Shown: in pieces, positions 1 through 8,272 of the stretch
Layout of the letters: each line of letters starts with the position of its first letter
How positions within the stretch are numbered: the stretch's first letter is position 1
The notes under the pieces: model-generated
Database searches by the model: none
What the model was told of the DNA's origin: nothing
What the model saw: the letters and a program-made list of their open reading frames with translations, nothing else
Made by a program: the position numbers and the translations under genes
Source of the DNA: Sulfuritalea sp.
Lineage (GTDB): Bacteria > Pseudomonadota > Gammaproteobacteria > Burkholderiales > Rhodocyclaceae
Assembly (NCBI GenBank): GCA_016712985.1
Contig: JADJQA010000061.1
Span: forward strand, 1 to 24,514
Direction of reading: 5' to 3'
Length of the DNA: 24,514 nt

Positions 1-446
1 AATTCAAGCTCTACCTCATCAAGGAATTCCAGCGTCTAAAAGACGAAGAAAGCGACCGTCTCAAACTCGGCTGGAATCTCCAGCGCACCCTGTCCAAGAT
101 CAATTACCGCATCCACACGGATGCCATCCGCGAGACGCTCATCCCGCCCGCCATCACCAAGTCGCAGGCATCGCTGGTCTATGCCAACGAGGCGGACTTG
201 CTCAATGTCGCCTTATTTGGCCGGACCGCCAAGCAATGGCGAGATGCCAACCCCGATGCGGAGGGCAACATCCGCGACCACGCACCGCTGGAGCAATTGG
301 TCGTCCTGACGAATCTGGAGAGCCTCAACGCCGTCCTCATCCGCCAGGGCCTGACGCAGGCGGATCGCCTGCTCAAACTCAACGAAATCGCCATCTCCCA
401 GATGCGCACCCTCCTGGCCGACAACACCATGAAGCGCTTGAAGTAA
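1..446 (+). CDS. KilA-N domain protein, C-terminal part (start outside window)
   Basis: An open frame enters from the left edge (first full codon at position 3) and stops with TAA at 444-446. The first visible residues, FKLYLIKEFQRLK, are typical of the end of a KilA-N DNA-binding domain. The rest matches the conserved C-terminal part of this family, with FGRTAKQWRD near the middle, then a NLESLNAV stretch and a final helix-rich tail. Such proteins are often encoded between the subunit genes of type I restriction-modification loci; their role there is not established. The stop codon shares its last A with the ATG of the next gene, so the two are almost certainly co-transcribed and translationally coupled. 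The DNA-binding part lies outside the window, so the assignment rests on the C-terminal pattern only. Confidence 0.72.
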   Translation, partial: FKLYLIKEFQRLKDEESDRLKLGWNLQRTLSKINYRIHTDAIRETLIPPAITKSQASLVYANEADLLNVALFGRTAKQWRDANPDAEGNIRDHAPLEQLVVLTNLESLNAVLIRQGLTQADRLLKLNEIAISQMRTLLADNTMKRLK

Positions 447-2053
447 TGCTCGACACCGATACCAAACGCCGCATCGACACCGCCCGCGACATCCTCGTCG
501 GCAAAGTGCCCGACCCCAAATCGCAGGTCGAGCAGATCACCATCGCCCTCATCTACAAGTTCATGGACGACATGGACGCCGAGAGCGAGGAACTCGGCGG
601 CAAGCGCAAATTCTTCACCGGCGACTACGCCCGCTACGGCTGGGCCAAGCTCATGGCCCCCTCGCTCGGCGGCCACGAGATGCTCGGCCTCTACGGCGAA
701 GGCATTGCCAAGATGCCCGAAAACCCCGGCATCCCGCCACTCTTTCGCAACATCTTCAAGAACGCCTACCTGCCTTACCGCGACCCCGAAACGCTCAAGG
801 CCTTTCTCAAGATCATCGACGAGTTCAGCTACGACCACAGCGAGCGCCTCGGCGACGCCTTCGAGTATCTGCTCAGCGTCCTCGGCAGCCAGGGCGATGC
901 CGGCCAGTTCCGCACCCCGCGCCACATCATCGACTTCATGGTCGAAGTCCTCGCCCCGCAGAAAAGCGAGACCATCCTCGACCCCGCCTGCGGCACCGCC
1001 GGCTTCCTCATCTCCGCCTACAAGCACATCCTGCGCAGCAACACCGACGCCAAGGGCCACAGCACGCTCACGCCCGACGACAAGGGCCGCCTCGCCAAAA
1101 ACTTCAAGGGCTACGACATCTCGCCCGACATGGTCCGCCTCTCGCTGGTGAACCTCTACCTGCACGGCTTCACCGATCCGCACATCTTCGAGTACGACAC
1201 CCTAACCTCCGAAGAGCGCTGGAACGAATTCGCCGACGTCATCCTCGCCAACCCGCCCTTCATGTCGCCGAAAGGCGGCATCAAGCCGCACAAGCGCTTC
1301 TCCATCCAGGCCAAGCGCAGCGAAGTCCTGTTCGTGGACTACATGGCCGAGCACCTCACGCCCACCGGCCGCGCCGGCATCATCGTCCCCGAAGGCATCA
1401 TCTTCCAGAGCCAGAGCGCCTACAAAGATCTGCGCAAGATGCTCGTCGAGAATTCCCTCGTCGCCGTGGTGTCGCTGCCGGCGGGAGTCTTCAATCCTTA
1501 CGCCGGGGTGAAGACCAGCATCCTCGTCCTCGACAAATCCCTCGCCCGCCAGAGCGACACCATCGCCTTCTTCAAAGTCGAGAACGACGGCTACGGCCTC
1601 GGCGCCCAGCGCCGCGCCATCGAGAAGAACGACCTCCCGCAGGTCCAGGCCGAACTCGCCGCGTATTTGCAGGCGCTGCGCGACAAAGCGTCCACCGAGT
1701 CGATCTCGCTCACCACCGGCCTCATCGTGCCGAAAGAAAAGCTCGCCGCGAATGGCGAGTACAACCTCAGTGGGGAGCGGTATCGGGAGGCGGCTGCGAA
1801 GGGACAAGATTGGAAGTCGGTTCGACTTGCGGAGGTCTGCACAAAAATTACCGATGGTTCGCACAACCCGCCTGAGAGGACACAAGCCGGGAAATTGATG
1901 CTCAGTTCTCAGAACGTGTTCGATAACAGGCTGGACTTGTCCAACTACCGTTTAGTCAGCGAAGAAGACTTTCAACGAGAGAACCAGCGAACAAGAGTCA
2001 GTTCTGGGGACGTATTGCTGACCATCGTCGGAACGATCGGGCGGAGTTTGTAG
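446..2053 (+). CDS. hsdM: Type I restriction-modification methyltransferase HsdM fused to first HsdS recognition domain
   Basis: Adenine-N6 DNA methyltransferase subunit of a type I restriction-modification system. The N-terminal helical HsdM domain is followed by the SAM-binding motif DPACGTAGF (about residues 179-187) and the catalytic NPPF motif (269-272). From about residue 455 (DWKSVRLAEV) the frame continues without a stop into an HsdS-type target recognition domain, so M and S are one polypeptide. The frame ends early at TAG 2051-2053, in the middle of a typical recognition-domain segment (SSGDVLLTIVGTIGRS). The continuation is found one frame away from 2047 onward, which points to loss of one base near 2045-2050. 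The start ATG at 446 overlaps the upstream stop by one base. With its three frameshifts repaired the fused protein would be about 839 residues. Confidence 0.88.
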   Translation: MLDTDTKRRIDTARDILVGKVPDPKSQVEQITIALIYKFMDDMDAESEELGGKRKFFTGDYARYGWAKLMAPSLGGHEMLGLYGEGIAKMPENPGIPPLFRNIFKNAYLPYRDPETLKAFLKIIDEFSYDHSERLGDAFEYLLSVLGSQGDAGQFRTPRHIIDFMVEVLAPQKSETILDPACGTAGFLISAYKHILRSNTDAKGHSTLTPDDKGRLAKNFKGYDISPDMVRLSLVNLYLHGFTDPHIFEYDTLTSEERWNEFADVILANPPFMSPKGGIKPHKRFSIQAKRSEVLFVDYMAEHLTPTGRAGIIVPEGIIFQSQSAYKDLRKMLVENSLVAVVSLPAGVFNPYAGVKTSILVLDKSLARQSDTIAFFKVENDGYGLGAQRRAIEKNDLPQVQAELAAYLQALRDKASTESISLTTGLIVPKEKLAANGEYNLSGERYREAAAKGQDWKSVRLAEVCTKITDGSHNPPERTQAGKLMLSSQNVFDNRLDLSNYRLVSEEDFQRENQRTRVSSGDVLLTIVGTIGRSL

Positions 2054-2964
2054 TAACAAGCGATATGCTGCCGTTCATGTTGCAACGAAGCGTCGCCGTT
2101 CTCGGTCCGGACCATTCTTTGTTGCAGCCAGCTTTCCTCGCCCGTGTTCTACAGTCTCCACGGCTCCAAGGCACGCTCCAAGGCCTTGCGCAAGGCGTCG
2201 CACAAAAGGGCGTCTACTTGAATTCGCTCCGAGAGTTGCAAATCCCCCTGCCGCCGCTGGAGGTCCAAAAGGAGATCGTGGCGGAGATCGAGGGCTACCA
2301 GAAAGTCATCAACGGCGCCCGCGCCGTCCTCGACCACTACCGCCCCCACATCCCCATCCACCCCGACTGGCCGATGGTGGAGCTAAGCGAACTCTGTTCG
2401 TTCAAGAACGGCTTGAACTTCGACAAGACTTCGTCGGGACACACAGTGAAGATCATCGGCGTCAGTGACTTTCAGGCCAATCTCTACGCACCACTGGACG
2501 ACCTTGACGAAGTGCATTTGACCTCTCCGCTCGGCGACGATTACCTCGTCAAAGCCGGAGATATTCTTTTTCGTGCGGTCCAACGGCAACCCTGACCTCG
2601 TCGGTCGATCATTGTTCGTTCCTACACCCCGCGAACCGACAACTTTTTCCGGCTTCACCATCCGTGGCCGAATCAAAGATGCGAGGGCCTTGCCGCTCTT
2701 CTTTGCCCATTTCTTCAAATCCCGCGACTTTGCCGAGATGATCAAGACGGTCCCGGCCAAGGCGCCAACATTCGAAATCTTTCCCAAGGCATTCTCAACG
2801 GACCCAAGGTGCCCCTCCCACCCCTCGCCACGCAGCAAGTCATCGTGGCGGAGATCGAAGCCGAGCAAGCGCTGATCGCCGCCAACCGCGAACTGATAAC
2901 CCGCTTCGAGCAAAAGATTCAGGCCACCCTCGCCCGCATCTGGGGCGCGGACGAAAAGCCATGA
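2047..2964 (+). pseudogene. hsdS: Frameshifted HsdS specificity part of the HsdM-HsdS fusion
   Basis: This is the continuation of the HsdS moiety, broken into frames. From 2047 to about 2570 it reads the end of recognition domain 1, the central conserved helix (IPLPPLEVQKEIVAEIEGYQ), and the start of recognition domain 2. At a run of five T near 2568-2572 the frame must shift by one extra base to continue as VRSNGNPDLVGRSLFV. Near 2755-2765 a missing base returns it to the first frame, giving the second conserved region (VPLPPLATQQVIVAEIEAEQ) and the end IWGADEKP, stop TGA 2962-2964. The deletion, insertion, deletion sum to a whole number of codons (840 over 446-2964), supporting one ancestral gene. 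HsdS sets DNA target specificity; as sequenced it would be non-functional. The indels could be real decay or sequence error. Confidence 0.8.
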
Positions 2965-3667
2965 AGTTCGCCGAGTTCGATCAATACTCGGAAGACCTCC
3001 TGATGGCGCAATATGATGTGTCGGAGATAATCACGCACCAACTGATGAAGGGAGAAGTCCGCGAGGATTTCTTGATTTCCACTTTGGAGTCATGCTCCGA
3101 TCCCAAGCCGAAGCTGGTGAAGGGCACAATTTCAGATGGTCATCACGACGCGGGCCAGTTGGACATAATTCTCTGCCGCCCATTTGCTCACCTCCGACAC
3201 ATTGGAACGCAGTGCTTCGTCGAAAAGAACGATGCACTCAGCGTGATCGAAGTGAAAGGAAACTGCACGGGACGTGATTTGAAGAAAGCAGAGGAGAAAG
3301 CGGTGATGATTCAGAGCCTCCAAGGGCAGCGGGGGCCGCAATATGGCGTGGTGTGCTACAAAGTGTCGATCTGGAGTTGAAAACCATCATGGGCCGATTC
3401 GGTTATTCCTATGATGTCGCAAACAGGACCTATTTGATAACGCCACGATCCCGCACGAGGCCGAAGCCGACTGGCGCAAGATCGACTATCCCAACTTGGA
3501 TTTCTTCGTCTCCCTTGAGGACGACAAGAAGGTCTTCTTACGGAAATATGAAATGAGCCTGGCAAGTTTCGGGTTCATTCGAGCGGTTCCAGTCCCCGCT
3601 CATCAAAGAGCTGCTTTCAATGATGCGGAGCTTGTGGATTCCAGCGAACCAGGCGCCTGCACCATGA
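2961..3667 (+). pseudogene. DUF6602-like protein (possible PD-(D/E)xK nuclease), frameshifted
   Basis: The ATG at 2961 overlaps the hsdS stop (ATGA). The first 130 or so residues are intact to about 3360 and look like DUF6602: an early GEVREDFLISTL segment, then AGQLDIILCRP, then ALSVIEVKGN. The spaced D and ExK are the pattern of a PD-(D/E)xK nuclease-like core; nuclease activity is inferred. The frame then breaks three times: near 3360-3368, near 3431-3435 (TTT where TTTT is expected), and near 3572-3580. Stitching gives DLELKTIMGRFGYSYDVANRTY, then the stretch around DFFVSLEDDKKVFLRKYEM, then FERFQSPLIKELLSMM, ending at TGA 3665-3667 with about 235 residues in total. Tight packing behind hsdMS suggests a shared transcript and a defence-related role. 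Confidence 0.6.
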
Positions 3668-4042
3668 TCGACCGCAACGGAATCCGCCCACCCCAACGGC
3701 AACATCTTCTACAGCACCGAGGCCGCGCTCGGCATCAAGATCACCGAAATCCTGCGCGTGGTGGCCGAGATACAGACCCACTCGAAGCCCATCATCGAGC
3801 ACTGCTACCGCGAGTTCCTGCTCCAGAACCACGACCCCGACGAGCGAGAGTATTCCGATGCCGCCGACCAGATTCGCGAAGTGCTGATTCACAACAACTA
3901 CCTCTCGCAGAAGGACATCGAGATTTGCCTTGGCTTCGATATCGAGCCGCTTGCCGAACGCACCGGGATCGCAGAGATACGGGCTCTGCATGCGGCCCTC
4001 GTTGAGAAGTACACGGTCGAGGATGCGTCAAGTCCGGCATGA
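3664..4042 (+). CDS. Unrecognised 125-residue protein at the end of the restriction locus (one frameshift)
   Basis: I do not recognise this family. The long frame ending at TGA 4040-4042 encodes FYSTEAALGIKITEILRVV followed by an acidic, soluble, helix-rich sequence with no signal peptide or membrane segment. An ATG at 3664 overlaps the preceding stop (ATGA), the same coupling as in the genes before it. It is one base out of frame; removing a G near 3679-3683 joins MIDRN directly to ESAHPNG and gives 126 codons including stop. Alternatively, translation could start at GTG 3758 (94 residues), which would discard the conserved-looking front part. By position it belongs to the KilA-N/HsdMS/DUF6602 transcript. 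Function unknown. Confidence 0.55.
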
Positions 4043-4203
4043 CGAACCGGTTGCAGCGGCCGGCACTGCGCGCCGCCGGTGAGCCGGTGTGCTGAACGTT
4101 CGTTTTCTGCAAGTTGATTCCTCTTTATCGGGCCAACCGATTGTTTCAAGATCGATTACGTTTACCGAACTCTTTCGCCACAGTTCATCTCGTAGGAAAG
4201 GAA

Positions 4204-4232
4204 TTGCACACAGTAGCACTTGGTGCTACCAT
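4204..4232 (+). promoter_or_regulatory. Toxin-antitoxin promoter with overlapping palindromic operator
   Basis: A -35-like TTGCAC (4204-4209) and a -10-like TACCAT (4227-4232) are separated by 17 bases. Between and over them lies a perfect inverted repeat, GTAGCAC (4213-4219) TTG GTGCTAC (4223-4229). Type II antitoxins usually repress their own operon by binding such palindromes, so this is the probable operator for the helix-turn-helix antitoxin encoded at 4598-4921. The toxin start codon follows 16 bases after the -10 element, implying a very short leader. Confidence 0.6.
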
Positions 4233-4248
4233 TAGGCATGGTGAAAAC

Positions 4249-4620
4249 ATGAGCGAAAGGACATTCAAGACCGATTGGTTTGCGAAAGCGGCCAGAAAGG
4301 CTCTCATCACCGACAAGGAGCTATGCGAGGCCATCAATGAAGTGATGCTTGGCCAAGCGGACGACCTGGGTGGTGGCGTGTTCAAGAAGCGCCTCAATAA
4401 AAACATGCATCGCTCAATCATCCTGGCTAAGGGCGGGCGGTACTGGATATATCAATACCTGTTTGCCAAGAGCGACAGGGAAAACATTGATGACGAAGAA
4501 CTAGTCGAGTTCCGAAAGCTTGCAAAGGTGTATGAGAAACTGACTGCGGCCATGCTTGAAGAACTCAGGGCCGACGGAGCATTAAAGGAGATCTGCAATG
4601 GCAACAAAGCCAAAGTTTAA
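4249..4620 (+). CDS. HigB/RelE-family toxin of a type II toxin-antitoxin system
   Basis: The 123-residue product starts MSERTFKTDWFAKAARKA and contains LGGGVFKKRLN, then HRSIILAKGGRYWIYQYLFAKSDR, the core of the RelE-like toxin family that precedes its antitoxin (PF06296 type). Members are generally mRNA-cleaving toxins; activity here is inferred. The frame is open upstream to 4114, but the ATG at 4249 is chosen because a promoter and operator lie directly before it and the homologous part begins there. The last 23 bases overlap the antitoxin gene, giving the toxin-first order usual for HigBA-like pairs. Base composition is lower in GC than the neighbouring core genes, in keeping with a mobile accessory module. 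Confidence 0.85.
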   Translation: MSERTFKTDWFAKAARKALITDKELCEAINEVMLGQADDLGGGVFKKRLNKNMHRSIILAKGGRYWIYQYLFAKSDRENIDDEELVEFRKLAKVYEKLTAAMLEELRADGALKEICNGNKAKV

Positions 4621-4921
4621 GAGCGACGCCTTCGAGTCCATTCATGACTCGGCAAAAGCTTTGTTCAAGGTTGGTGCCATGAGCAAGACGACGCTGCGTG
4701 AATTTGATGTCGCATGCCAAGCGAGCCTTCCCAATCTGACAGCAGCACAGATTCGACGCATTCGTGAAAAGAATCACGTAAGCCAGCCCGTTTTTGCCAG
4801 GTTGCTGAATATCAGCGAATCTACGGTACAGAAGTGGGAAACTGGAGCCAAACATCCGAGCGGCATCGCGCTGAAAATGCTTACTGTCGTTGAAAAGCAC
4901 GGATTGAAGTCACTCGCCTGA
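4598..4921 (+). CDS. HigA-like helix-turn-helix antitoxin
   Basis: The 107-residue product has a Cro/C1-type helix-turn-helix at about residues 51-82 (QIRRIREKNHVSQPVFARLL, then STVQKWETG), which both neutralises the cognate toxin and represses the operon in related systems. The N-terminal half (residues 1-45) is probably the toxin-binding part. The gene overlaps the toxin by 23 bases and has a good ribosome binding site (AAGGAG at 4586-4591) inside the toxin frame, so it can be translated independently at a higher rate. The palindrome at 4213-4229 is its likely binding site. Confidence 0.85.
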   Translation: MATKPKFKSDAFESIHDSAKALFKVGAMSKTTLREFDVACQASLPNLTAAQIRRIREKNHVSQPVFARLLNISESTVQKWETGAKHPSGIALKMLTVVEKHGLKSLA

Positions 4922-5010
4922 TTTTGGCCGCGCGTGAAATGAAAGGCTGCCGAAGTACGCGACCGTCCGCTTCGTAGAACCTCGACTGGCCGAATTGGCC
5001 AATTATGTGT

Positions 5011-8000
5011 TCAACAAAAATCCCGGCTCGCCGTGACCAGGCGCCCGAGCAAATCGCTGTGATCGAACAGGCGCTTGGCGATCAGATGCACCACGGCATG
5101 TTCGCCCTCGCCTTCGCGCTGCAACTGGCCGGCGACGCCGAGCAGGCGGCTGCCGAGCAGGAGTCGGCGCTGGCGACACGCCAGATCATTGAACACCACC
5201 ACGTTGGCGCAGCCGGTTTCGTCTTCCAGCGTGACGAAGATGACGCCGCTGGCGGTGCCCGGCCGCTGGCGGCAGGTGACGATGCCGGCGCAGCGCACCA
5301 GCGCATGGTTGCCACTCTCGCGCAGCGCGCCGGCCGGCAGGTAGCGCTTCGCCGCCAGCGTGGCCCGCAGCAGCGCCAGCGGATGGCGGCCCAGCGTCAG
5401 GCCGAGGCTGCGGTAGTCGGCGGCGATGTCTTCGCCCTCGCGCGGCGCGGAGAAGCTCACCGCCTCTTCGCGCAACGCGACACCGGCGAACAGGTCGCGT
5501 TGCAGCGGCACCGCGGCCGCCGCCCACGCCGCCTGGCGGCGGTGCCCGGCCAGTTGCCCCAGCGCGCCGGCGGCGGCCAGCGCGTCGAGGTCGCTGCGGG
5601 CGAGTTCCGCGCGCTTTGCCAGGTCGGCGAGATCGGCAAACGGCGCCGCCTCGCGCGCCGCGACGATGCGGCTGCCCGCCGCCGTGGCGAAGTTGCGCAC
5701 CTGATGCAGGCCGAGGCGCACGGCGGCGGGCCTTGCAGGGGAAGTCCGGGAATGCAAATGGCGTTGGTCCCGGGCTGCTTCCCCTCTATCCTCTTGCGGG
5801 AGAACCTTCCCCCTCTCCCCAACCCTCTCCCGCGAGGGGAGAGGGGGTTTGTTGCCGGAGCCTGCTTCATCTTCGAGCGTACTCTCCCAGTCGCTCACCG
5901 TGACATCCACCGGCCGCACCTCGACGCCGTGACGGCGCGCGTCCTGCACCAGTTGCGAGGGCGCATAGAAACCCATCGGCTGCGAGTTGAGCAGCCCGAG
6001 CAGGAAGGCCGCCGGCTCGTGGCGCTTGAGCCAGGCCGAGACATACACCAGCAGCGCGAAGCTGGCGGCGTGCGATTCGGGAAAGCCGTATTCGCCGAAG
6101 CCTTCGATCTGCCGATACAGCGCCTCGGCGAATTCATCGGCATAGCCACGGCTCTTCATGCCTCCAAGCAGCCGCTCGCGGAAAGGCCCCAGCCCGCCCT
6201 TGCGCTTCCATGCCGCCATGGCGCGGCGCAGTTGATCGGCTTCGCCGGGCGTGAAGCCGGCGGCGACGATGGCGATCTGCATCGCCTGCTCCTGGAAGAT
6301 CGGGATGCCCAGCGTGCGTTCGAGCACGCCGCGCACCGCCTCGCTGGGATAGCTGACCGGCTCGATGCCCTGCCGCCGCCGCAGGTAGGGATGGACCATG
6401 TTGCCCTGGATGGGTCCCGGCCTCACCAGCGCCACTTCGATCACCAGGTCGTAGAAGCAGGCGGCCGCAGGCGCGGCAGCATGGCCATCTGCGCGCGCGA
6501 CTCGATCTGGAACACGCCGACCGTGTCGGCGCGCGACACCATTTCGTAGGTCGCGGCATCCTCGGCCGGCACATCGGAAGCTGGAAAGGGCCTGCCGCGC
6601 CGCTGCACCACGGCGGCCAGCATGCGGCGCAGCGCACTGAGCATGCCCAGCGCCAGCACGTCGACCTTCATCAGGCCGAGCGCGTCGATGTCGTCCTTGT
6701 CCCACTGGATCACTGTGCGCTCCGGCATCGCGGCATTTTCCACCGGCACCAGGCGGTCGAGCCGCGAGCGCGCGATGACGAAGCCGCCGACATGCTGCGA
6801 CAGATGGCGCGGAAAGCCGATCAGCATCTGCGCAATCGCCAGCCAGCGCTGCACGCCTGGGTCTACCTGGATCGAGCCCGACTTCGGCAAAGCGCTGCGG
6901 CAGTTCGTCGCGCTTTTCCCACCACGCCAGATTGCCGGCCAGACGGTCGATGGCCGCCAGCGGAAAACCCAGCGCCCGCCCGGCGTCGCGCAGCGCGCTG
7001 CGGGTGCGGTAGGTGATCACGGCGGCGGCCAGCGCGGCGCGTTCGCGGCCGTACTTGGCGTAGATGTACTGGATCACCTCCTCGCGCCGCTGGTGCTCGA
7101 AATCGACGTCGATGTCGGGCGGCTCGTTGCGTTCCTTCGAGACGAAGCGCTCGAACAGCATCGCCGCCCGCGCCGGATCGACCTCGGTGATGTAAAGCGC
7201 GTAGCACACCGCCGAGTTCGCCGCCGAGCCGCGCCCCTGGCAGAGGATGCCCTGCCCGCGCGCCCAGGCGACGATGTCGTGCACCGTGAGGAAATACGGT
7301 GCATAGGCCATCTCGGCGATCAGCCGCAGTTCGTGTTCGACCTGCGCCAGCACCTTGTCGGGCACGCCGGCGGGATAGCGCCGCAGGAGGCCGTCCGCGG
7401 TCAACTGCCGCAGCCAGGAGTCCGGCGTCTCGCCGGCCGGGACGACTTCATCGGGATATTCGTAGCGCAACTCATCGAAGGAAAACCCGCAGCGCGCGAC
7501 GATCCTGACCGTCTCGGCCAGCAGCTCGGGCGGATACAGCCGGGCCAGCGCCAGGCGCGAGCGCAGGTGGCGTTCGCCATTGGGGAACAGCGCTGCGCCG
7601 GCGGCCGCGACCGTGGTGTTGAGGCGCAGGGCGGCCAGCACATCCTGCAAGGGCCGCCGCGAACGCGCATGCATGTGCACGTCGCCGGTGGCGACCAGCG
7701 GCAACTGCACCGCCGCCGCCAGTTCGCGCAGGCGCGCGAGGCGCTCGTGGTCATCCGGCCGCAGGTGCCGCTCGAAGGCGATCCAGGCGCGACCGGCGAA
7801 GTGCTCGGCCAGCCAGCGCGCATCGGCGTCCCAGGTCGCCGCGTCAACGGCGCCGGCGCGGTGCGGCAGCCACAAGGCGAGGCAATCCGGCACGCCGCCG
7901 CCATCCCAGCCGGCGAGATCCTTGCGCGTCAGGCGGTAGCTGCCCTTTTCCGCCCGGCGGCGCGCCAGCGTCACCAGCGCCGAAAGGTTGCCGTAACCGG

Positions 8001-8259
8001 CGCGGTTTTGCGCCAGCAGCACCAGCTTCATGCCGCAGGCGAGACTCAGTTCGGTACCGTGGATCAGTTGCAGCGCCGTGCCGCGCGCGGCCAGATGCGC
8101 GCGCACGCTGCCGGCGAAGCTGCATTCATCGGTGATCGCCAGCGCCGTGTAGCCCAACTGCACGGCCCGCGCCACCAGTTCCTCGGCGTGCGACGCACCG
8201 CGCAGGAAGCTGAAGTTGGAAATGCAGTGGAGTTCGGCGTAGGCCGGCAGCGAGGACAT
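5011..8259 (-). CDS. dnaE2: Error-prone DNA polymerase DnaE2 (ImuC), with two compensating frameshifts and a repeat insertion
   Basis: C-family polymerase subunit of the SOS translesion mutasome, working with ImuA and ImuB. The N-terminal PHP domain (YAELHCISNFSFLRGASH) is followed by the palm motif PDIDVDF at 382-388, with catalytic D384 and D386, a helix-hairpin-helix region, and a C-terminal OB-fold ending SRDFC. The frame is open over 1082 codons, but about 6465-6865 is read out of frame: the expected sequence, including AIAQMLIGFPRHLSQHVGG and the third catalytic aspartate in KVDVL (codon 6660-6662), is in another minus-strand frame. One extra base near 6853-6872 and one missing base near 6459-6467 (CCGCC where CCGGCC is expected) explain this. 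Residues about 794-839 are an insertion derived from a palindromic repeat. Start ATG 8259 lies just after a LexA box. Confidence 0.9.
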   Translation of the reverse strand: MSSLPAYAELHCISNFSFLRGASHAEELVARAVQLGYTALAITDECSFAGSVRAHLAARGTALQLIHGTELSLACGMKLVLLAQNRAGYGNLSALVTLARRRAEKGSYRLTRKDLAGWDGGGVPDCLALWLPHRAGAVDAATWDADARWLAEHFAGRAWIAFERHLRPDDHERLARLRELAAAVQLPLVATGDVHMHARSRRPLQDVLAALRLNTTVAAAGAALFPNGERHLRSRLALARLYPPELLAETVRIVARCGFSFDELRYEYPDEVVPAGETPDSWLRQLTADGLLRRYPAGVPDKVLAQVEHELRLIAEMAYAPYFLTVHDIVAWARGQGILCQGRGSAANSAVCYALYITEVDPARAAMLFERFVSKERNEPPDIDVDFEHQRREEVIQYIYAKYGRERAALAAAVITYRTRSALRDAGRALGFPLAAIDRLAGNLAWWEKRDELPQRFAEVGLDPGRPRRAALAGDCADADRLSAPSVAACRRLRHRALAARPPGAGGKCRDAGAHSDPVGQGRHRRARPDEGRRAGAGHAQCAAPHAGRRGAAARQALSSFRCAGRGCRDLRNGVARRHGRRVPDRVARADGHAAAPAAACFYDLVIEVALVRPGPIQGNMVHPYLRRRQGIEPVSYPSEAVRGVLERTLGIPIFQEQAMQIAIVAAGFTPGEADQLRRAMAAWKRKGGLGPFRERLLGGMKSRGYADEFAEALYRQIEGFGEYGFPESHAASFALLVYVSAWLKRHEPAAFLLGLLNSQPMGFYAPSQLVQDARRHGVEVRPVDVTVSDWESTLEDEAGSGNKPPLPSRERVGERGKVLPQEDRGEAARDQRHLHSRTSPARPAAVRLGLHQVRNFATAAGSRIVAAREAAPFADLADLAKRAELARSDLDALAAAGALGQLAGHRRQAAWAAAAVPLQRDLFAGVALREEAVSFSAPREGEDIAADYRSLGLTLGRHPLALLRATLAAKRYLPAGALRESGNHALVRCAGIVTCRQRPGTASGVIFVTLEDETGCANVVVFNDLACRQRRLLLGSRLLGVAGQLQREGEGEHAVVHLIAKRLFDHSDLLGRLVTASRDFC
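5743..5880. repeat. Palindromic repeat inserted in frame inside dnaE2
   Basis: This stretch interrupts the well-conserved C-terminal region of DnaE2 between the part reading SDWESTLE and the part reading AVRLGLHQV, adding roughly 40-45 residues without breaking the frame. Its core is an inverted repeat with 12-base perfect arms, CCCCCTCTCCCC (5809-5820) and GGGGAGAGGGGG (5836-5847), around the loop AACCCTCTCCCGCGA. The protein encoded across the arms is of the low-complexity type PLPSRERVGERGKV. A clearly related palindrome occurs in gcvT at 18324-18363. Confidence 0.75.
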
Positions 8260-8272
8260 GTTCGAGCAATAG

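Noticed and set aside
2566..2573. Programmed frameshifting at the T-run in hsdS
   Set aside because: Other frameshifts without slippery sequences occur in the same gene and its neighbours, so decay or sequence error explains the set better.
4043..4110. GC-rich imperfect inverted repeat after the unknown 125-residue gene as a terminator
   Set aside because: Pairing is patchy and no T-run follows, so it is not supported as a terminator.
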